Assembly (NCBI GenBank): GCA_033558025.1
Contig: JAUCEF010000004.1
Span: 1-64,000, forward strand
Origin: Phytophthora sp. 'mugwort'
Lineage: Eukaryota > Oomycota > Peronosporomycetes > Peronosporales > Peronosporaceae
Reading direction: 5' to 3'
DNA: 64,000 nucleotides
In this document: positions 18,561 through 28,865 of the stretch, piece by piece
Layout: every line of letters begins with the position of its first letter
How positions within the stretch are numbered: the stretch's first letter is position 1
Made by a program: the position numbers and the translations under genes
The notes under the pieces: model-generated
Seen by the model: the letters and a program-made list of their open reading frames with translations, nothing else
Database searches by the model: none
Told to the model about the DNA's origin: nothing

Positions 18561-19544
18561 CACGTACCCTTCTCTTCCAAGCTTCCCACCCCAATTGGGG
18601 GTAATTGGTATTCACCAGGCCTAGCAGCGAGAAGATGTAGTAGGTTTAGCTCCGCGAACAATCTGGTGTTCCGGCTGGTTAGAGCTGCTCTGACTCAAAA
18701 TAGTTTCTCCAGTTGACAAGTGTCTCTCCCGTCGAGCTGTCGACCTTCCCGTAAGTAGCGGGCGCAAGTCTGGCACTCTCCGTAGGTTACGGACTCTCAA
18801 AGTGTTCCGCCGTCGAGCTGTTGACCTGCCCTTAAGATGCGGGCGCATGTCTGACACGATACGGACACTCCACTCAACCACAGTAGCATCTGCTTCACAT
18901 AGGCGCTCTTCATAGCGATCACCCTTGACCTTCACGATAGCGTACCAAACACAACCTTCTCAAGCAAGGAGCTACCCTGCTTCTTCACCAAATGTCGCGC
19001 ACCTCCACTGCCTGGACGGAGCCCCGATCTGCTTATGGGAGTACGGTCGTGTTCAGGACGGAACGGTGGGTCGTAAGTAGGCCCTTTAGTCAATGAAATA
19101 GTAAACACTGTTTGTTGATTGTTCGGTTAGCAGGGAAATTTACGACTGAAAGCAAACCTGGTCCGCGGCAGATAGCCGACCTCTCCTTGTAAGTATGACG
19201 CATCTCTTCCTTTCCTCACCTAGTTATCCTTCGAGGTGCCACCGTCGAAGACGGTGGCACCTCTTCAACCCAGCATGCCTCACAGGGCCACTCTTGCCAC
19301 TAACCACAGTGTCGCCCCGCCGCCTTACCGTTCGCTTCTTGATGTTCTTGAGGGTATCACCTCCCCCCTAACCGACGGAGGAGACGTTCCCATTCTAAGG
19401 TCATCATCGATCCATCCTCACGGAAACGGTACCCACTCACTGGTACTCTAGACACAGTACTCCACGCCGTGAATTTACACTTTCAACAGGTCCCGTTCTA
19501 GCAACATATTTGGCGCTCGAGACCCACCCTTGGGCGCCTGGTAC
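18561..19544. other. Non-coding stretch upstream of the gag-protease fragment
   Basis: No gene is convincing here. The segment contains near-duplicate phrases (CGTCGAGCTGTCGACCTTCCC near 18735 and CGTCGAGCTGTTGACCTGCCC near 18810) and one perfect hairpin at 19233-19263. Near 19505 a possible LTR end with a TGGCGCTCGAG primer-like site can be seen on the plus strand, but no partner LTR was found. Confidence 0.45.
19233..19263. repeat. Perfect 14-bp hairpin
   Basis: GAGGTGCCACCGTC and its exact reverse complement are separated by the 3-nt loop GAA. It does not look like a terminator, because no T-run follows. Function unknown. Confidence 0.7.
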
Positions 19545-19932
19545 TAAAAGTAGGAGAGGAAGAGCGCGCGGGGCGAGTCGACGAAGAAGGCTTCTTGGCG
19601 ACGTTGCAAAACCAAAACTGAGTGGGATTGATGTCGTTATTGTTCTCTACCTTCCTAGGCATTTCTCCTGTCTTTGCTACGGTGGGTTTCTAATCCCATC
19701 AGGTATCCCATATGTATAGTGGGAAGATGCAAAAGCTGTGGTCAAAGCGGGACTCGAACCCTCTAACTGCTGGCTCGTATAGAGAGACTAAATCAGCTGA
19801 GCTACAGGAAGCATTTGGTCTAGTAATCATAAATGTGTATCCATACCAAAAAAAAGCATAACTCACGCAAACTCACACATGCACAACATATGCAAACCGG
19901 CACTTCAACACACGCAGCATCACCTGCCAACA
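19545..19932 (-). repeat. Copia-2 3' LTR
   Basis: In element orientation it begins TGTTGGCAGGTGATG and ends in CTTTTA. It carries the same tRNA-like segment as the 5' LTR, with a B box at 19750-19760 and an A box at 19793-19804. The bases directly to its right (19933-19945) read as a purine run on the minus strand and are the likely polypurine tract. Confidence 0.88.
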
Positions 19933-19962
19933 CTCTCCATTGATGTGCGTGCTGTTGCTACT

Positions 19963-21468
19963 TCATTCTTCCATGCAATGTCCTATGACGAACTTGCGAT
20001 GCTTGTCACGCGCTAGCGCCTTTGTCATGCCATCAGCAACCATCTCATCGGTTGGCTTGTACTCCAAAGTGATAACTGCGCACTCAGTCTTCTCACGCAG
20101 AAAGTGGAACTTGATGTCGATATGCATCGTGCGTGTGTGATACACTGGGTTCTTGGCCAGTGCGATGCACCCTTGATTATCTTGATATATTTTCGTAGCA
20201 CCTTGGTCCTTGTAGCCCATGTCCTTGAGCAGTAGTCGCAGCCACACAGCTTCTTGAGTCGCACTGTAGAGACTCATGTACTCTGCTTCAGTACTTGATG
20301 TAGCCACAGTGGGTTGGCGTTTGGACTTCCACGATATCGCGCTGCCGTTCAGAAAAAATACGTAGCCAGTAGTTGAGCGTCGCGTGTCAGTGTCGCCAGC
20401 CCAGTTTGCGTCCGCAAAACCCACAAACTCTCCCTTGACCGTACCATTAAAGACAACTCCGAGCTCTTGAGTCGTCTTCAGATACTTCAAAATGCGCTCG
20501 CAAAACTTGGCCACTTCACCTACTGCGTGTGAAATATCTGGACGTGTGCAAGTTGCCACGTACATCAGTGCACTCACTCGTTCTCGATACAGATACTTTG
20601 AGACGCACACATCATCGCCCGATACCTTGACCAGTCTCGAGTTGCTGTCAGCCGGCGTATGCGTATCCTTGCATTTTTCCACACCAAACTTCTCTGCGAG
20701 TCGCTTAATGTACGCGTACTGGTTCATCATGATGATTTTATTTTCACGTCTGCGGTGGATCTCGATGCCGGGGTAATACTTGAGCTCTCCGAGTTCCTTG
20801 ATGCTAATTCGGACTTGAGCGCTTGTTTGATCTTCTCGATGTCGTGTTTCGTTTTGCCAAAGATCATCAAATCGTCCACATACGTAACCACGATTGTGTA
20901 CTGGATGCTTGACTTTCGTACATACACACACGGATCTGCATCAGAGCGCTTGAAACCTTGACCTTCCAGGTGGAAATTTAGCTTGTTGTTCCATTGACGC
21001 GCCGCCTGTTACGTGCCGTAAAGCGCATTCTCAGGCAAACATTTCTGGGTTGGGTTGGACTAATTTCGAAACCGTCCGGCTGGTCCATATAGATCTCCTC
21101 TTCGACATCGCCATACAGAAAAGCCGTATCCACATCCACATTTTCAGCCTCCAGATCTTCTTCCGCTGCAACCGCCAATGACGCATTTATCGACTCTTTC
21201 CGAGCAACTGGGGCAAACGTCTCGGTGTAATCAATACCTGGACGCTTCGTGAATCCTTTAGCCACAAGCCAAGCCTTGAGCTTCACAATGTTTCCTCTTG
21301 GATCGCGCTTGACCCGAAGTACCCACTTGCACCCCACCGCCTTCTTTCCCGGAGGGCATATCCACCAACTTCCAGGTGCGGTGGGTTTCTAGCGGCTTCA
21401 TTTCCGCTTCCATCGCACGCAACCACTCGTTCCTGTACCTGCTTCGCATAACCCTGGTCGTACGTCAC
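19963..21468 (-). pseudogene. Copia-2 reverse transcriptase and RNase H
   Basis: From right to left: RT N-part ([51 protein letters not shown]) at 20978-21449, a frame break near 20980-21010, then TYVDDLMIFGK with the catalytic Asp pair near 20870. Copia RNase H follows (GFADANWAGDTDTRRSTTG, SSTEAEYMSLYSA, YQDNQGCIALAKNPVYH), ending at stop 19963. The RNase H half is well preserved, while the RT half is interrupted. The translated segments are clearly Copia, related to but distinct from Copia-1. Confidence 0.88.
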
Positions 21469-21536
21469 AGCACGCTCGCCGTCGTCTTCTTCGACGTTAA
21501 AACAGTTGAGGGACTCGAACTCGCCCTCAAAGTCGT

Positions 21537-23034
21537 CTAAGTTGAACTCCCCCCGTCGAGTGCCGGGTTATTCGTCTTCGTACCGTACCACACCGCGCTC
21601 TTGCGTACAGGACGCACCATCAACTCCTCGTTGCCGTCTCTCCCCGGTGTACTTGAACCTCGGGTTGGTACAGAGTGGGTTGGGCCGTCGTGATCGCTTT
21701 GTGTGGGTCCTTCGTGTGGTTCAGTCGGTTGGGTGTGGGGCTCGAAGTCTGTACCTGGTTCCTCACCTACTTCTTTAGCATTCGTATCTTTCAGGATGCC
21801 AATGGCACCTTCACCGTAGACGCTTGTCATTTTGATCCCAGCGTGCTCCGCAAATGTGACACTTCTTGAAATCATAACAGAGCCGTCGTTTGCATTGAGG
21901 AAAAAATCGGTATGCCTTGTGCTGCTTCGCGTATCCCAGGAAGTAGCACTTCACACCGGAGTCACCAACTTCTTGCGCTTCTCCTTCGTCACGTGGGCGT
22001 AGCATTCTGAACCAAACACTCGCATGTGGTTCAAACGGGGTTTACGCCTGAACACGATTTCGAACGGACTTAAATGCGGGTTGGACGTTGTCGGCAGCAC
22101 GTTGCGGGTATCGGTTGCAGTCATAATGGCTTCACACCAGAACGCCTTCCCAATCCACTTTCCTTGAGCATACACCGTTTTGTTTCCACTAGCGACCGGT
22201 TCATCCGTTCAGCCATTCCTTTTTGCTGGGGGTTGTACGACATCGTGAACTCCTGCTTGATCGACTTCTCGTCACAAAGCGTCTCCATTTCTGCATTACG
22301 GTATTCCTCGCCGTTGTCACTCCGAATCACATTGATCTTCAATCCGGCGGTCTTCATATCCTTGCAAAACTTCGTGAACGCGTCTGGTACTTCACTCTTC
22401 TTGCGCAGCGGGTAGATAGTGACGTAGCGGCTTTTCATCAGGATAAATGTCACTATGTACTTGAAACAGACTTTGACTCAGAAGTGATGGGTCCAAGAAC
22501 ATCGGAACACACCATGCTGTCTGTGCGTCTACTCTCCCTGGCTTCCAGCTCGTCCTTGCTGGAACTGAACGTCTTTCGCACTTGCTTTGCGGTTGCGCAC
22601 ACTCCGCAAACTGTCCCGAGTTCAGCCTGTGTCGCACTCAGCCGCCCATCCTTGACCATTGTGTTCAGTGTACTGAACGAGACATGTCCGAGTCGCCGAT
22701 GCCAGAGTTCGATGTCGCCATCAGCCGCATGACACTCCACGTTAGCTTCCGTGTTTAGGTACATTAGCTTTCCACACTTTCGCCCAGTAGCCACCACTTG
22801 ATTATCGCGTTTCACAATACACTTCTCGTTGTCCATAGTCACATTCATTCCGCGTGCTGTCGCAGTAGTCAGCGAGAACAGGTTCTTGCTCAAATCCTGA
22901 ACATGAAGCGCATTGTCCAGCCTAGCGTTGATCCACGAGCGACCAGTCCACACTTGCAGAGTCACCGTTCCGAAGCCTATAACCTTCAACTCCGCGTTGT
23001 TCTTGGCACTTAAAACGCTTCGACCGTTCTGCAC
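21537..23034 (-). pseudogene. Copia-2 protease-to-integrase region
   Basis: Fragments in three frames. At 22453-23034 is the end of the protease domain (NALHVQDLSKNLFSL), followed by the integrase zinc domain (LWHRRLGHVSFSTLNTMV and CGVCATAKQ). At 22121-22453 is the integrase core (IRSDNGEEYRNAEM, NPQQKGMAERMNRS). At 21951-22175 is the post-integrase linker (RRKPRLNHMRVFGSECYAH). At 21537-21875 is a Ser/Thr/Pro-rich linker before RT. At least three frame breaks make the region non-functional. Confidence 0.82.
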
Positions 23035-23131
23035 AGCTGTGTATTCACTGAATGCATCACGCTACTTGCACATATGTGCTGAAGCTCCACTGTCCATGAC
23101 CCAGTTCTCACTTGCAAATTGCTCAGTCGCG

Positions 23132-23878
23132 TTAAACGCGACGTTTAATTGGCCTTGAACTGGACCGCGCGAGTTCGAGTCCGACGGTCACTCTCTCGCA
23201 AAGTGACCCTTTTGCCGCGATTGAAGCAAGCGCCAGTCGTCCCCTTCTTTCGTCCGCCGCGCTGGTTCTTCTTCTTGTACTGCTGCTTCCCGTTGCTCTT
23301 ACCAGCAAGCAGCGCGGTCGCTTGCTCAATGTGTGTCGAGTCTTTCTGACGCACTTCTTTGCGATCAGCTTGCCCACGAGGTCCGCCAAGCTGAACGTTG
23401 TCATCGACATGCGAAACGCTTGCACTAAGCTCTCGTAGCTTGCAGGTAGACTCCGCAGCATCGTCGCGCAGACGTCTTCCTCACTTGGACCGCAGTTTGC
23501 ATTCCTCATCTTCAGCACCAGCGTCTCCAACTCCATCACGTGATCCTTGATGGAGGAGGTGGTGTACTTGAACGACGCGAACTTTTTCTTGAGCCACAAC
23601 CGATTCGCCATGTCTTGCGTACGATGAAATTTCTCCAGTCTTCCCCACGCGTCTCTCGCAGTCGCCGCGTCGATGACGTACATCAGCTGCGAGTCCTTCA
23701 GGTTCAGCACGATCGCCGCGTGCGCTTGCTGCTCTTTGACCGCAGTTACGTTGCCTTCACCGGAGACCGCACTCCACAACCCCTTGGACATCAGATACAT
23801 CTTCATCTTGTAGCTCCACAGCACGTAGTTGGACCCGTCGAAGGCCTCGACCTTGAACTTGGAGTCGTCTGAGCTCAT
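23132..23878 (-). CDS. Copia-2 Gag
   Basis: A 248-residue frame from ATG 23876-23878, which lies inside the primer site. It has the UBN2-type Copia Gag landmarks: FDGSNYVLWSYKMKMYLMSK near residues 14-33, WGRLEKFHRTQDMANRLWLK, then LRSLPASYESLVQAF. The zinc knuckle expected at the C-terminus is garbled: GACFNRGKRVTL in an alternative frame replaces the usual CX2C spacing, so a frame break lies near 23345. Gag would form the particle shell. Confidence 0.85.
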   Translation of the reverse strand: MSSDDSKFKVEAFDGSNYVLWSYKMKMYLMSKGLWSAVSGEGNVTAVKEQQAHAAIVLNLKDSQLMYVIDAATARDAWGRLEKFHRTQDMANRLWLKKKFASFKYTTSSIKDHVMELETLVLKMRNANCGPSEEDVCATMLRSLPASYESLVQAFRMSMTTFSLADLVGKLIAKKCVRKTRHTLSKRPRCLLVRATGSSSTRRRTSAADERRGRLALASIAAKGSLCERVTVGLELARSSSRPIKRRV

Positions 23879-23882
23879 AACC
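23871..23882 (-). other. Copia-2 primer-binding site
   Basis: Minus-strand GGTTATGAGCTC lies directly inside the 5' LTR and is complementary to the initiator tRNA-Met anticodon arm. The gag ATG is embedded in it, as in Copia-1 and Copia-3. Confidence 0.75.
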
Positions 23883-24269
23883 TAAAAGAGGAGAGGAAGA
23901 GCGCGCGGGGCGAGTCGACGAAGAAGGCTTCTTGGCGACGTTGCAAAACCAAAACTGAGTGGGATTGATGTCGTTATTGTTCTCTACCTTCCTAGGCATT
24001 TCTCCTGTCTTTGCTACGGTGGGTTTTCTAATCCCATCAGGTATCCCATATGTATAGTGGGAAGATGCAAAAGCTGTGGTCAAAGCGGGACTCGAACCCT
24101 CTAACTGCTGGCTCGCATAGAGAGACTAAATCAGCTGAGCTACAGGAAGCATTTGGTCTAGTAATCATAATGTGTATCCATACCAAAAAAAAACGTAACT
24201 CACGCAAACCCACACATGCACAACATATGCAAACCGGCAATTCAACAAACGCAACATCACTTGCCAACA
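23883..24269 (-). repeat. Copia-2 5' LTR
   Basis: It is the partner of 19545-19932, with about ten differences by eye. It starts TGTTGGCAAGTGATG in element orientation. It contains the tRNA-like module described separately. Confidence 0.88.
24077..24150 (-). other. tRNA-like module with Pol III A and B boxes, inside the Copia-2 LTR
   Basis: On the minus strand, TAGCTCAGCTGA (24131-24142) matches the Pol III A box except for its last base. GGTTCGAGTCC (24088-24098) is a perfect B box, 32 bp further on. The surrounding sequence resembles a tRNA D arm and T arm, but the acceptor stem does not pair, so it is not a functional tRNA gene. The copy in the other LTR (19750-19804) keeps both boxes. 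It could be a captured tRNA or SINE head acting as an internal promoter. Confidence 0.65.
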
Positions 24270-25569
24270 TGCACGGGCCCCATATAACCCGGTACGGGCC
24301 AAAGGTGGTGGAATTGGTGTAAATCAACGAGAGGGCAACACCAACAGTGATAACTCACCCGTGATCTGCAGCATCCTCAGCAGTTATCAAGTTGAAGTTG
24401 CAAAACAAAATTAGATCGTATAACAACGCGACGGTCTTCACGCGGGGCTCTTTCCTCTTCCTTGACCGTAAACATCCTCGCGCGCCCATAGCCGGCCCTC
24501 TGTCGCTACTGTCATCGTCGTGGCCGTCGCGGTTGTCGCCTTATTGCTCGCCCAGATAGCCGTTGAGTACGAGGTTGGCCGCTCCTTCACGAGAATGTCC
24601 TTCATGATGGACTTGAGCTCCGTGAGGTTTTGGTCTGCCTGCAGATTGTACAAGCCGCCCGTCTTAGTGATTAGGTTGGTGTTAAAGACTAACGTGCTGC
24701 CTATATCAAGCGGGTGATAATTTTCTTGAACTCGTTATAGCTAATCAGCCGATTGTTGTACATGTCGACCGTTACTACCTTAAGTTGCTTTGGTATGGTC
24801 GGGTTGTCGTTGCCCATGAGCAGCTCGCCCTTCAGCTTGTCGGACTTCATCTTAAGCATTTTGAGGGGGTCAGAGAGCTCGTCCCTAAACGCGCGCTCTA
24901 TGTGCGTTACCTGCAGGATCTTTAACAGTTGCTTGACGGGCTCGCTCATCTTGCGCTTGGGCCACACCTTCTTGCGCGACGGGTAGCACACGTTCAGCAC
25001 CCCGTTGTTCAGGTCGGGGATGCGCAGGTACTTACTGCCGAGCTTCTTATAGATGTAGGCGCTCGCAAGACCGCTGTTCTGTATGTCATTCGAGTTATAG
25101 TACTTGCCTTTCCTATGCAGACTGCTGTAAGGCGGCCCACCCGACCCACCTGGCCGTCCGCGCATTCCTGCTCCGCGCAGCCGACGGCCCGATCTGAATT
25201 CCTTGTCCGGCAGTTGTGGCTGCGGCCTTGGGCCTGGCCGCTCTAGATCTTTCGGATTCGTCTCATGTATCCCTTGAATACTGTAATAGTCACCAACGTC
25301 CTTCACCACGGTGAGGAAGTGCTTTAGGCGAGTCTTACGGCCCTCCGAGATCTGCTTCTTCCCCTCCTCAACTAACTGCAGCTCAACGATAGTACCTGTA
25401 GACGATCTTACCCAACGCATCGAGCGTCTTAGGCCAATTAACCTTTCTAATAATGCGGTTCTACTCGTTACTCGAGGATTATGTGCCCATCGCTGTTCCG
25501 CATCAGTGCGGTTCACCAAACGATACGCAGCTCGTCTGGTATAACAGTGCAGCGGGACTGCGTATTGGG
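24270..25569 (-). other. Island between Copia-2 and Gypsy-2 holding an unrecognised gene
   Basis: This 1.3-kb segment belongs to neither neighbour. It contains the ORF at 24714-25519 and a second frame near 24438-24715 (NTNLITKTGGLYNLQADQ, then LKSIMKDILVKERP). The bases on either side (24270-24437 and 25520-25569) show no feature. Confidence 0.5.
24714..25519 (-). CDS. Unrecognised protein with C-terminal LKGELxxGNDNP motif
   Basis: The frame is open for about 270 codons; the leftmost possible start is a TTG, so the true start is uncertain and the gene may be truncated at its 5' end. The N-terminal third is charged (LVEEGKKQISEGRKTRLKHF). A Gly/Arg/Pro linker follows, then a region with YIYKKLGSKYLRIPDLNNGV, a Lys/Arg stretch (YPSRKKVWPKRKMS) and a helical C-terminus with KLKGELLMGNDNPTIPKQLK. 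I do not recognise the family with certainty. The C-terminal motif resembles conserved uncharacterised proteins that I associate with Maverick/Polinton-like elements and large-DNA-virus insertions; that is recollection, not a search result. Codon content looks coherent across the whole frame. Confidence 0.55.
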
Positions 25570-25958
25570 GCTGCGTAGCGTAGTGCGTCAGAGGAAGACG
25601 TATGACTCCCCGAGTCTTAGCTGTGGTTATCCTAACTTCTAAGGTCTCTGGAGAGGCTTAGATCACTCTAGTTATACTACTAGAGACTCAAAGAGTCAGT
25701 GTTCCTAAACCTAGGGCAATACTCTCTTTAATGATAAAACTGAACTGTTATTTGCTTGCTTATCTGCGGCAAAGCCGCCTGTGGTGTAAATGTATGACTC
25801 TAACTATATACCATAGTTTAATCTAGTCAAATGCATATCGAGTGGACCTGTGGCCACGTACTGAAATCCCGTTAATACAGGTGGTACCAAATACCACTTA
25901 CTGCAAGGTGACACGTAGCACGGCTACACTCGTGTTACCTTCGTGTAACCCCGTTACA
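25570..25958 (-). repeat. Gypsy-2 3' LTR
   Basis: It is the partner of 32251-32639. It contains the small hairpin GCGGC-AAA-GCCGC near 25767. The adjacent 25959-25970 reads GTGGGGGAAAG on the minus strand, a good polypurine tract that confirms this LTR edge. Confidence 0.88.
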
Positions 25959-26082
25959 CTTTCCCCCACTAAACTGTGGACACACCGTATCCACGAGGGC
26001 ACACGTCCTGTGGTTTTGACCATGGACACTCCGCTCCAAGAGCGTACAACCCTTGACGGCATCCTCATGCCCACAGCTTGCT

Positions 26083-26162
26083 GGTCTTCAACCCAGCTAG
26101 CTCAGTGGTAGAACACTCGCTTCATAAGCGCAAGGTCGGTGGTTCGATTCCACCCAAGACCA
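26083..26162 (+). other. tRNA-Met(CAU)-like pseudogene
   Basis: The T arm is perfect (GGTGG-TTCGATT-CCACC), the anticodon loop reads TTCATAA (CAU, Met), and an A-box-like TAGCTCAGTGGTAG is present. The 3' acceptor strand AAGACC pairs with GGTCTT at 26083-26088, but about nine extra bases (CAACCCAGC) lie between that acceptor strand and position 8. The anticodon stem also lacks its outer pairs. It is therefore a tRNA-derived relic, on the plus strand inside Gypsy-2. Confidence 0.55.
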
Positions 26163-26386
26163 ATATCGTCTGGTCCAACCCAACTGCGTCTTGGACACCG
26201 ACGACGACGTCAACTTCCAGCGGCCTCTGGCCTCGCTGTCTCGCTCCTTTAAAGCTAATGCACCATGTGCATCTGCTTCCGCAGCCTGCCGTCCTCACGC
26301 TTGGGACATGCTGGCTACCTTGCCCCAAGATCAGGTCGGAAGCCTTCAGGCTGACCTTGGCTCATCCCGAGCTAGTGCTGGGAAAC

Positions 26387-27479
26387 TCATGGCGGCCGCC
26401 GCAGTGGTCGCTGGCCCTCGGGACCATGTCGATCGTGACGACCAAAAGCGTCGACGACGTCAGGGCAGTCTTGCTGGAGAGGCACCTCATACTCCCATGA
26501 GTTCTGTGAGTGGGGATATCCTCTCCACTTCACAAGGTACTGGGTTCGACCCTTGCGGCTACGCCGCGCTACTAAGCGTTCCACATTATATTGGACTTCT
26601 CCCTGCTCATCGAGCAATGGTGGAGGCGGCCTCCGGTCGCTGGACCCTCGCACTGCGCGTCAGGTGAAGCTGTAGTCGCTTCAAACTCTGGCATGGTATC
26701 ATCATGCGTAGTTCCGCGATGCGGATGAGCATTGCTCTCGTCCAGTTGACAAACTCGAAGCTGTTCATCAGCGAGTCGGCTGGTAGGAATCTGCAGACTC
26801 ATCTGCGCACCGCGTGGTGGCTCTGGCGCGGCCAGCAGCTCGTCGTCTCGACGCAGTGGAGTGACCGCTCGTCGATCTTCGTGGTCAGTTTTACCTCTTT
26901 GTGCGCCTCCAGCGCTCTGGCCAGCAGCCACTACCCATGGCACCGTCTGCGCCCCGACTGGGCCCCGAGGCGCCGATGCCTCCGCGCTCACGTGAGCCGG
27001 GTCCCGATACGGCTTGAGAAAGCCTACGTAGAACACAGGGTGTGTACGCATCTTCTTCGGAAGATTGAGCGTGCGTAAAGGCCCTTCATGGACACGACCT
27101 TGGAAGGTCCGATGAAACTCGGGAGCAACTTGGTCTGTAAAACCACAGAGACTGCATGTGTAGGTGGGTTCTTCGCGTTAAATAAAACTTGGTCACCTGC
27201 CTCTGGCATCCACCCCTGTTCCTTCTGGACGTCTTGGCTCTCATCCATCGCGTCGCGTACATGTCGTAAGGCACTTAAACGCGTAGACACGAACGTGTTA
27301 ACATGCCTGCGAACTGTAGCTGGGCTGACTTCAGCTAGCCCATCGGCTATCTCTCCCCCACCAAGCCCAGAATCACGGAGGGTCGTGGCGTCAGCGGGAC
27401 GTGAGGGTGTGTGAGACCGTTCAAATAGAACGGGGTGAAGCCTGTCGAGGCATACACCGCATTGTTCAATGAAACTCAA
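26387..27479 (-). pseudogene. Gypsy-2 integrase C-terminus and chromodomain
   Basis: Right to left: QVLFNAKNPPTHAV and LLPSFIGPSKVVS (integrase C-terminal fold), then MRTHPVFYVGFLKPYRDP near 27000-27050. A Pro/Ala/Glu-rich linker follows, and then a chromodomain, VQYNVERLVARRSRKG and QYLVKWRGYPHSQNSWE, at about 26490-26610. The pieces lie in at least two frames. Confidence 0.82.
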
Positions 27480-28481
27480 CGAGTGGGAGCTTCGAGCTCA
27501 ATTGCTTGGGTCTGTCTGCACAGACGCTCCGAAGCATGTCTTCGACTACGCGATTCACGCGTTCAGTCTGACCATCGGTCTGCTGATGGTCCGCTGTGGA
27601 CATGTTGAGTCGAGTGCCGAACACCTTAGAGATCGACGTCCAAAACTTACCCGTGACACGGGGATTTCGATCCGAGACAATTGCCTCTGGTAGACTATGC
27701 TGTCGAACGACACGATCCATGAACAGCGCGGCTGTTTCTTATCCATCGATGGAGTCTCGCACCGCTGCTAAATGAGCCATCTTGCTCAATCGGTCGACAA
27801 AGACCACGATGTCCGTGTTGCCCGCGCATCCCGTGGCAGGCCGAACACAAAGTCCATACTCATGGATTACTAACACCCCGTGGGTACAGGCAAGCTGGCC
27901 ATCGGCGCCTCCGAGTGTGGCGAGGGTTTAACCCGTTGACACGTCTCACACGTGCGTACATACGTACTGACCACTTGTAAAGCTTCGGCCACCACTAGTG
28001 GGAGCTCACCGAGCTGTAGGTCTTTTTCGACCGAGATGACCGCCAAGTGGGGTATCATGTGCCTCATAGAGGATACGATACTTGAGATCCTCTTCGTGAG
28101 GAACCACGATACGTGGATTGTCCCTTGGACCAGTAACGTAGTACAATAGACCATCATGGAGAGTGTATCGATGTAGCCTCGCGCACAACTGCGCTGAAGC
28201 TTAGTGTCTGAGTTAGCAAATTCCGCGCTTCCTAGCGCATGTAGAAGAGCTACACAGGACTCGTCACGCGCGTACGCAGCGCGGATCAAGTCTGTCACAG
28301 ACGAAGTCAGCGTCGTGACGTGAGCGATCCATAGTCTGGCCTGCGTGATAACGCATCGGCCAACACGTTCTGCCTGCCAGGCTTGTACTTCACCTAGAAG
28401 TTGTACTCGCAAAGAAGGAGAGCCAACGGGCCATTCGCTGAGAGAGATGAGGTGACTGCGTGGCAGTGCGTAGCGACGCAT
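27466..28481 (-). pseudogene. Gypsy-2 integrase
   Basis: The zinc-binding N-domain is at 27900-28190 (YEAHDTPLGGHLGRKR and CETCQRVKPSPHSEAP). The catalytic-core tail is at 27466-27720 (AIVSDRNPRVTGKFW, DHQQTDGQTERVNRVV). The middle of the core around 27730-27870 is readable only with frame changes (VVVFVDRLSKMAHL across a break). The integrase is inactive in this copy. Confidence 0.82.
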
Positions 28482-28865
28482 GATTAGTGTAGATCACAAA
28501 CGGCTTGGAGCCGAGTAGGTAAACCCTGAATTTGACGAGCGCATACTTCATCGCAAATAGCTCTTTGTAATAAAACTGGATAGTTCTTCTCAGCAGCCTT
28601 AAGCTGGCGAGATTCAAACGCGCTTACGCCCTTCAGCGTCTGCTTGAAACAAAGCCCTGCCGATGGCAAAATCAGACGCATCACAGACGACACTAAAAGG
28701 ACGAACTGGGTCTGGCAGGGCCAGGATCAGGGCTTGAAGGAGACTCTCCTTAATGGCTTCAAAATCCGCTTGATGTCCGGTGTCCCAACCCCAGTCCACA
28801 TCCTTCCTAAGGAGATTGGACAGTGGCCTTGCCATCTCAGCATAGTTCTTGCTGTACTTGGGCAA
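28390..28865 (-). pseudogene. Gypsy-2 RNase H
   Basis: PFSVVCDASDFAIGRALFQ near 28660-28720, then YKELFAMKYALVKFRVYLLG and YTNHASLRTATQSPHLSQ in another frame. The sequence is close to the Gypsy-1 RNase H. Frame breaks lie near 28570-28620. Confidence 0.82.

Larger units (their letters stand above)
19545..24269 (-). mobile_element. Copia-2, Ty1/Copia retrotransposon
   Basis: Two LTRs of about 388 bp (19545-19932 and 23883-24269) flank a minus-strand gag-protease-integrase-RT-RNase H series. By eye the LTRs differ at about ten positions (2-3%). The primer site GGTTATGAGCTC matches the initiator tRNA-Met anticodon arm and contains the gag ATG. The coding region has several frame breaks. No clean target duplication is visible (GGTAC on the left, TGCAC on the right). 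Confidence 0.92.

Noticed and set aside
19500..19544. An LTR end plus TGGCGC primer site on the plus strand at about 19505-19525.
   Set aside because: It looks like a Gypsy primer site, but no partner LTR, gag or polypurine tract was found and the neighbouring gag-protease relic is in the opposite orientation. Too weak to list as an element.
24077..24150. Functional tRNA gene in the Copia-2 LTR.
   Set aside because: A and B boxes fit, but the acceptor strands do not pair and the anticodon stem is poor. Annotated as tRNA-like.
26083..26162. Functional tRNA-Met gene.
   Set aside because: About nine extra bases break the acceptor-to-D-arm junction and the anticodon stem lacks outer pairs. Kept as a pseudogene-like feature.
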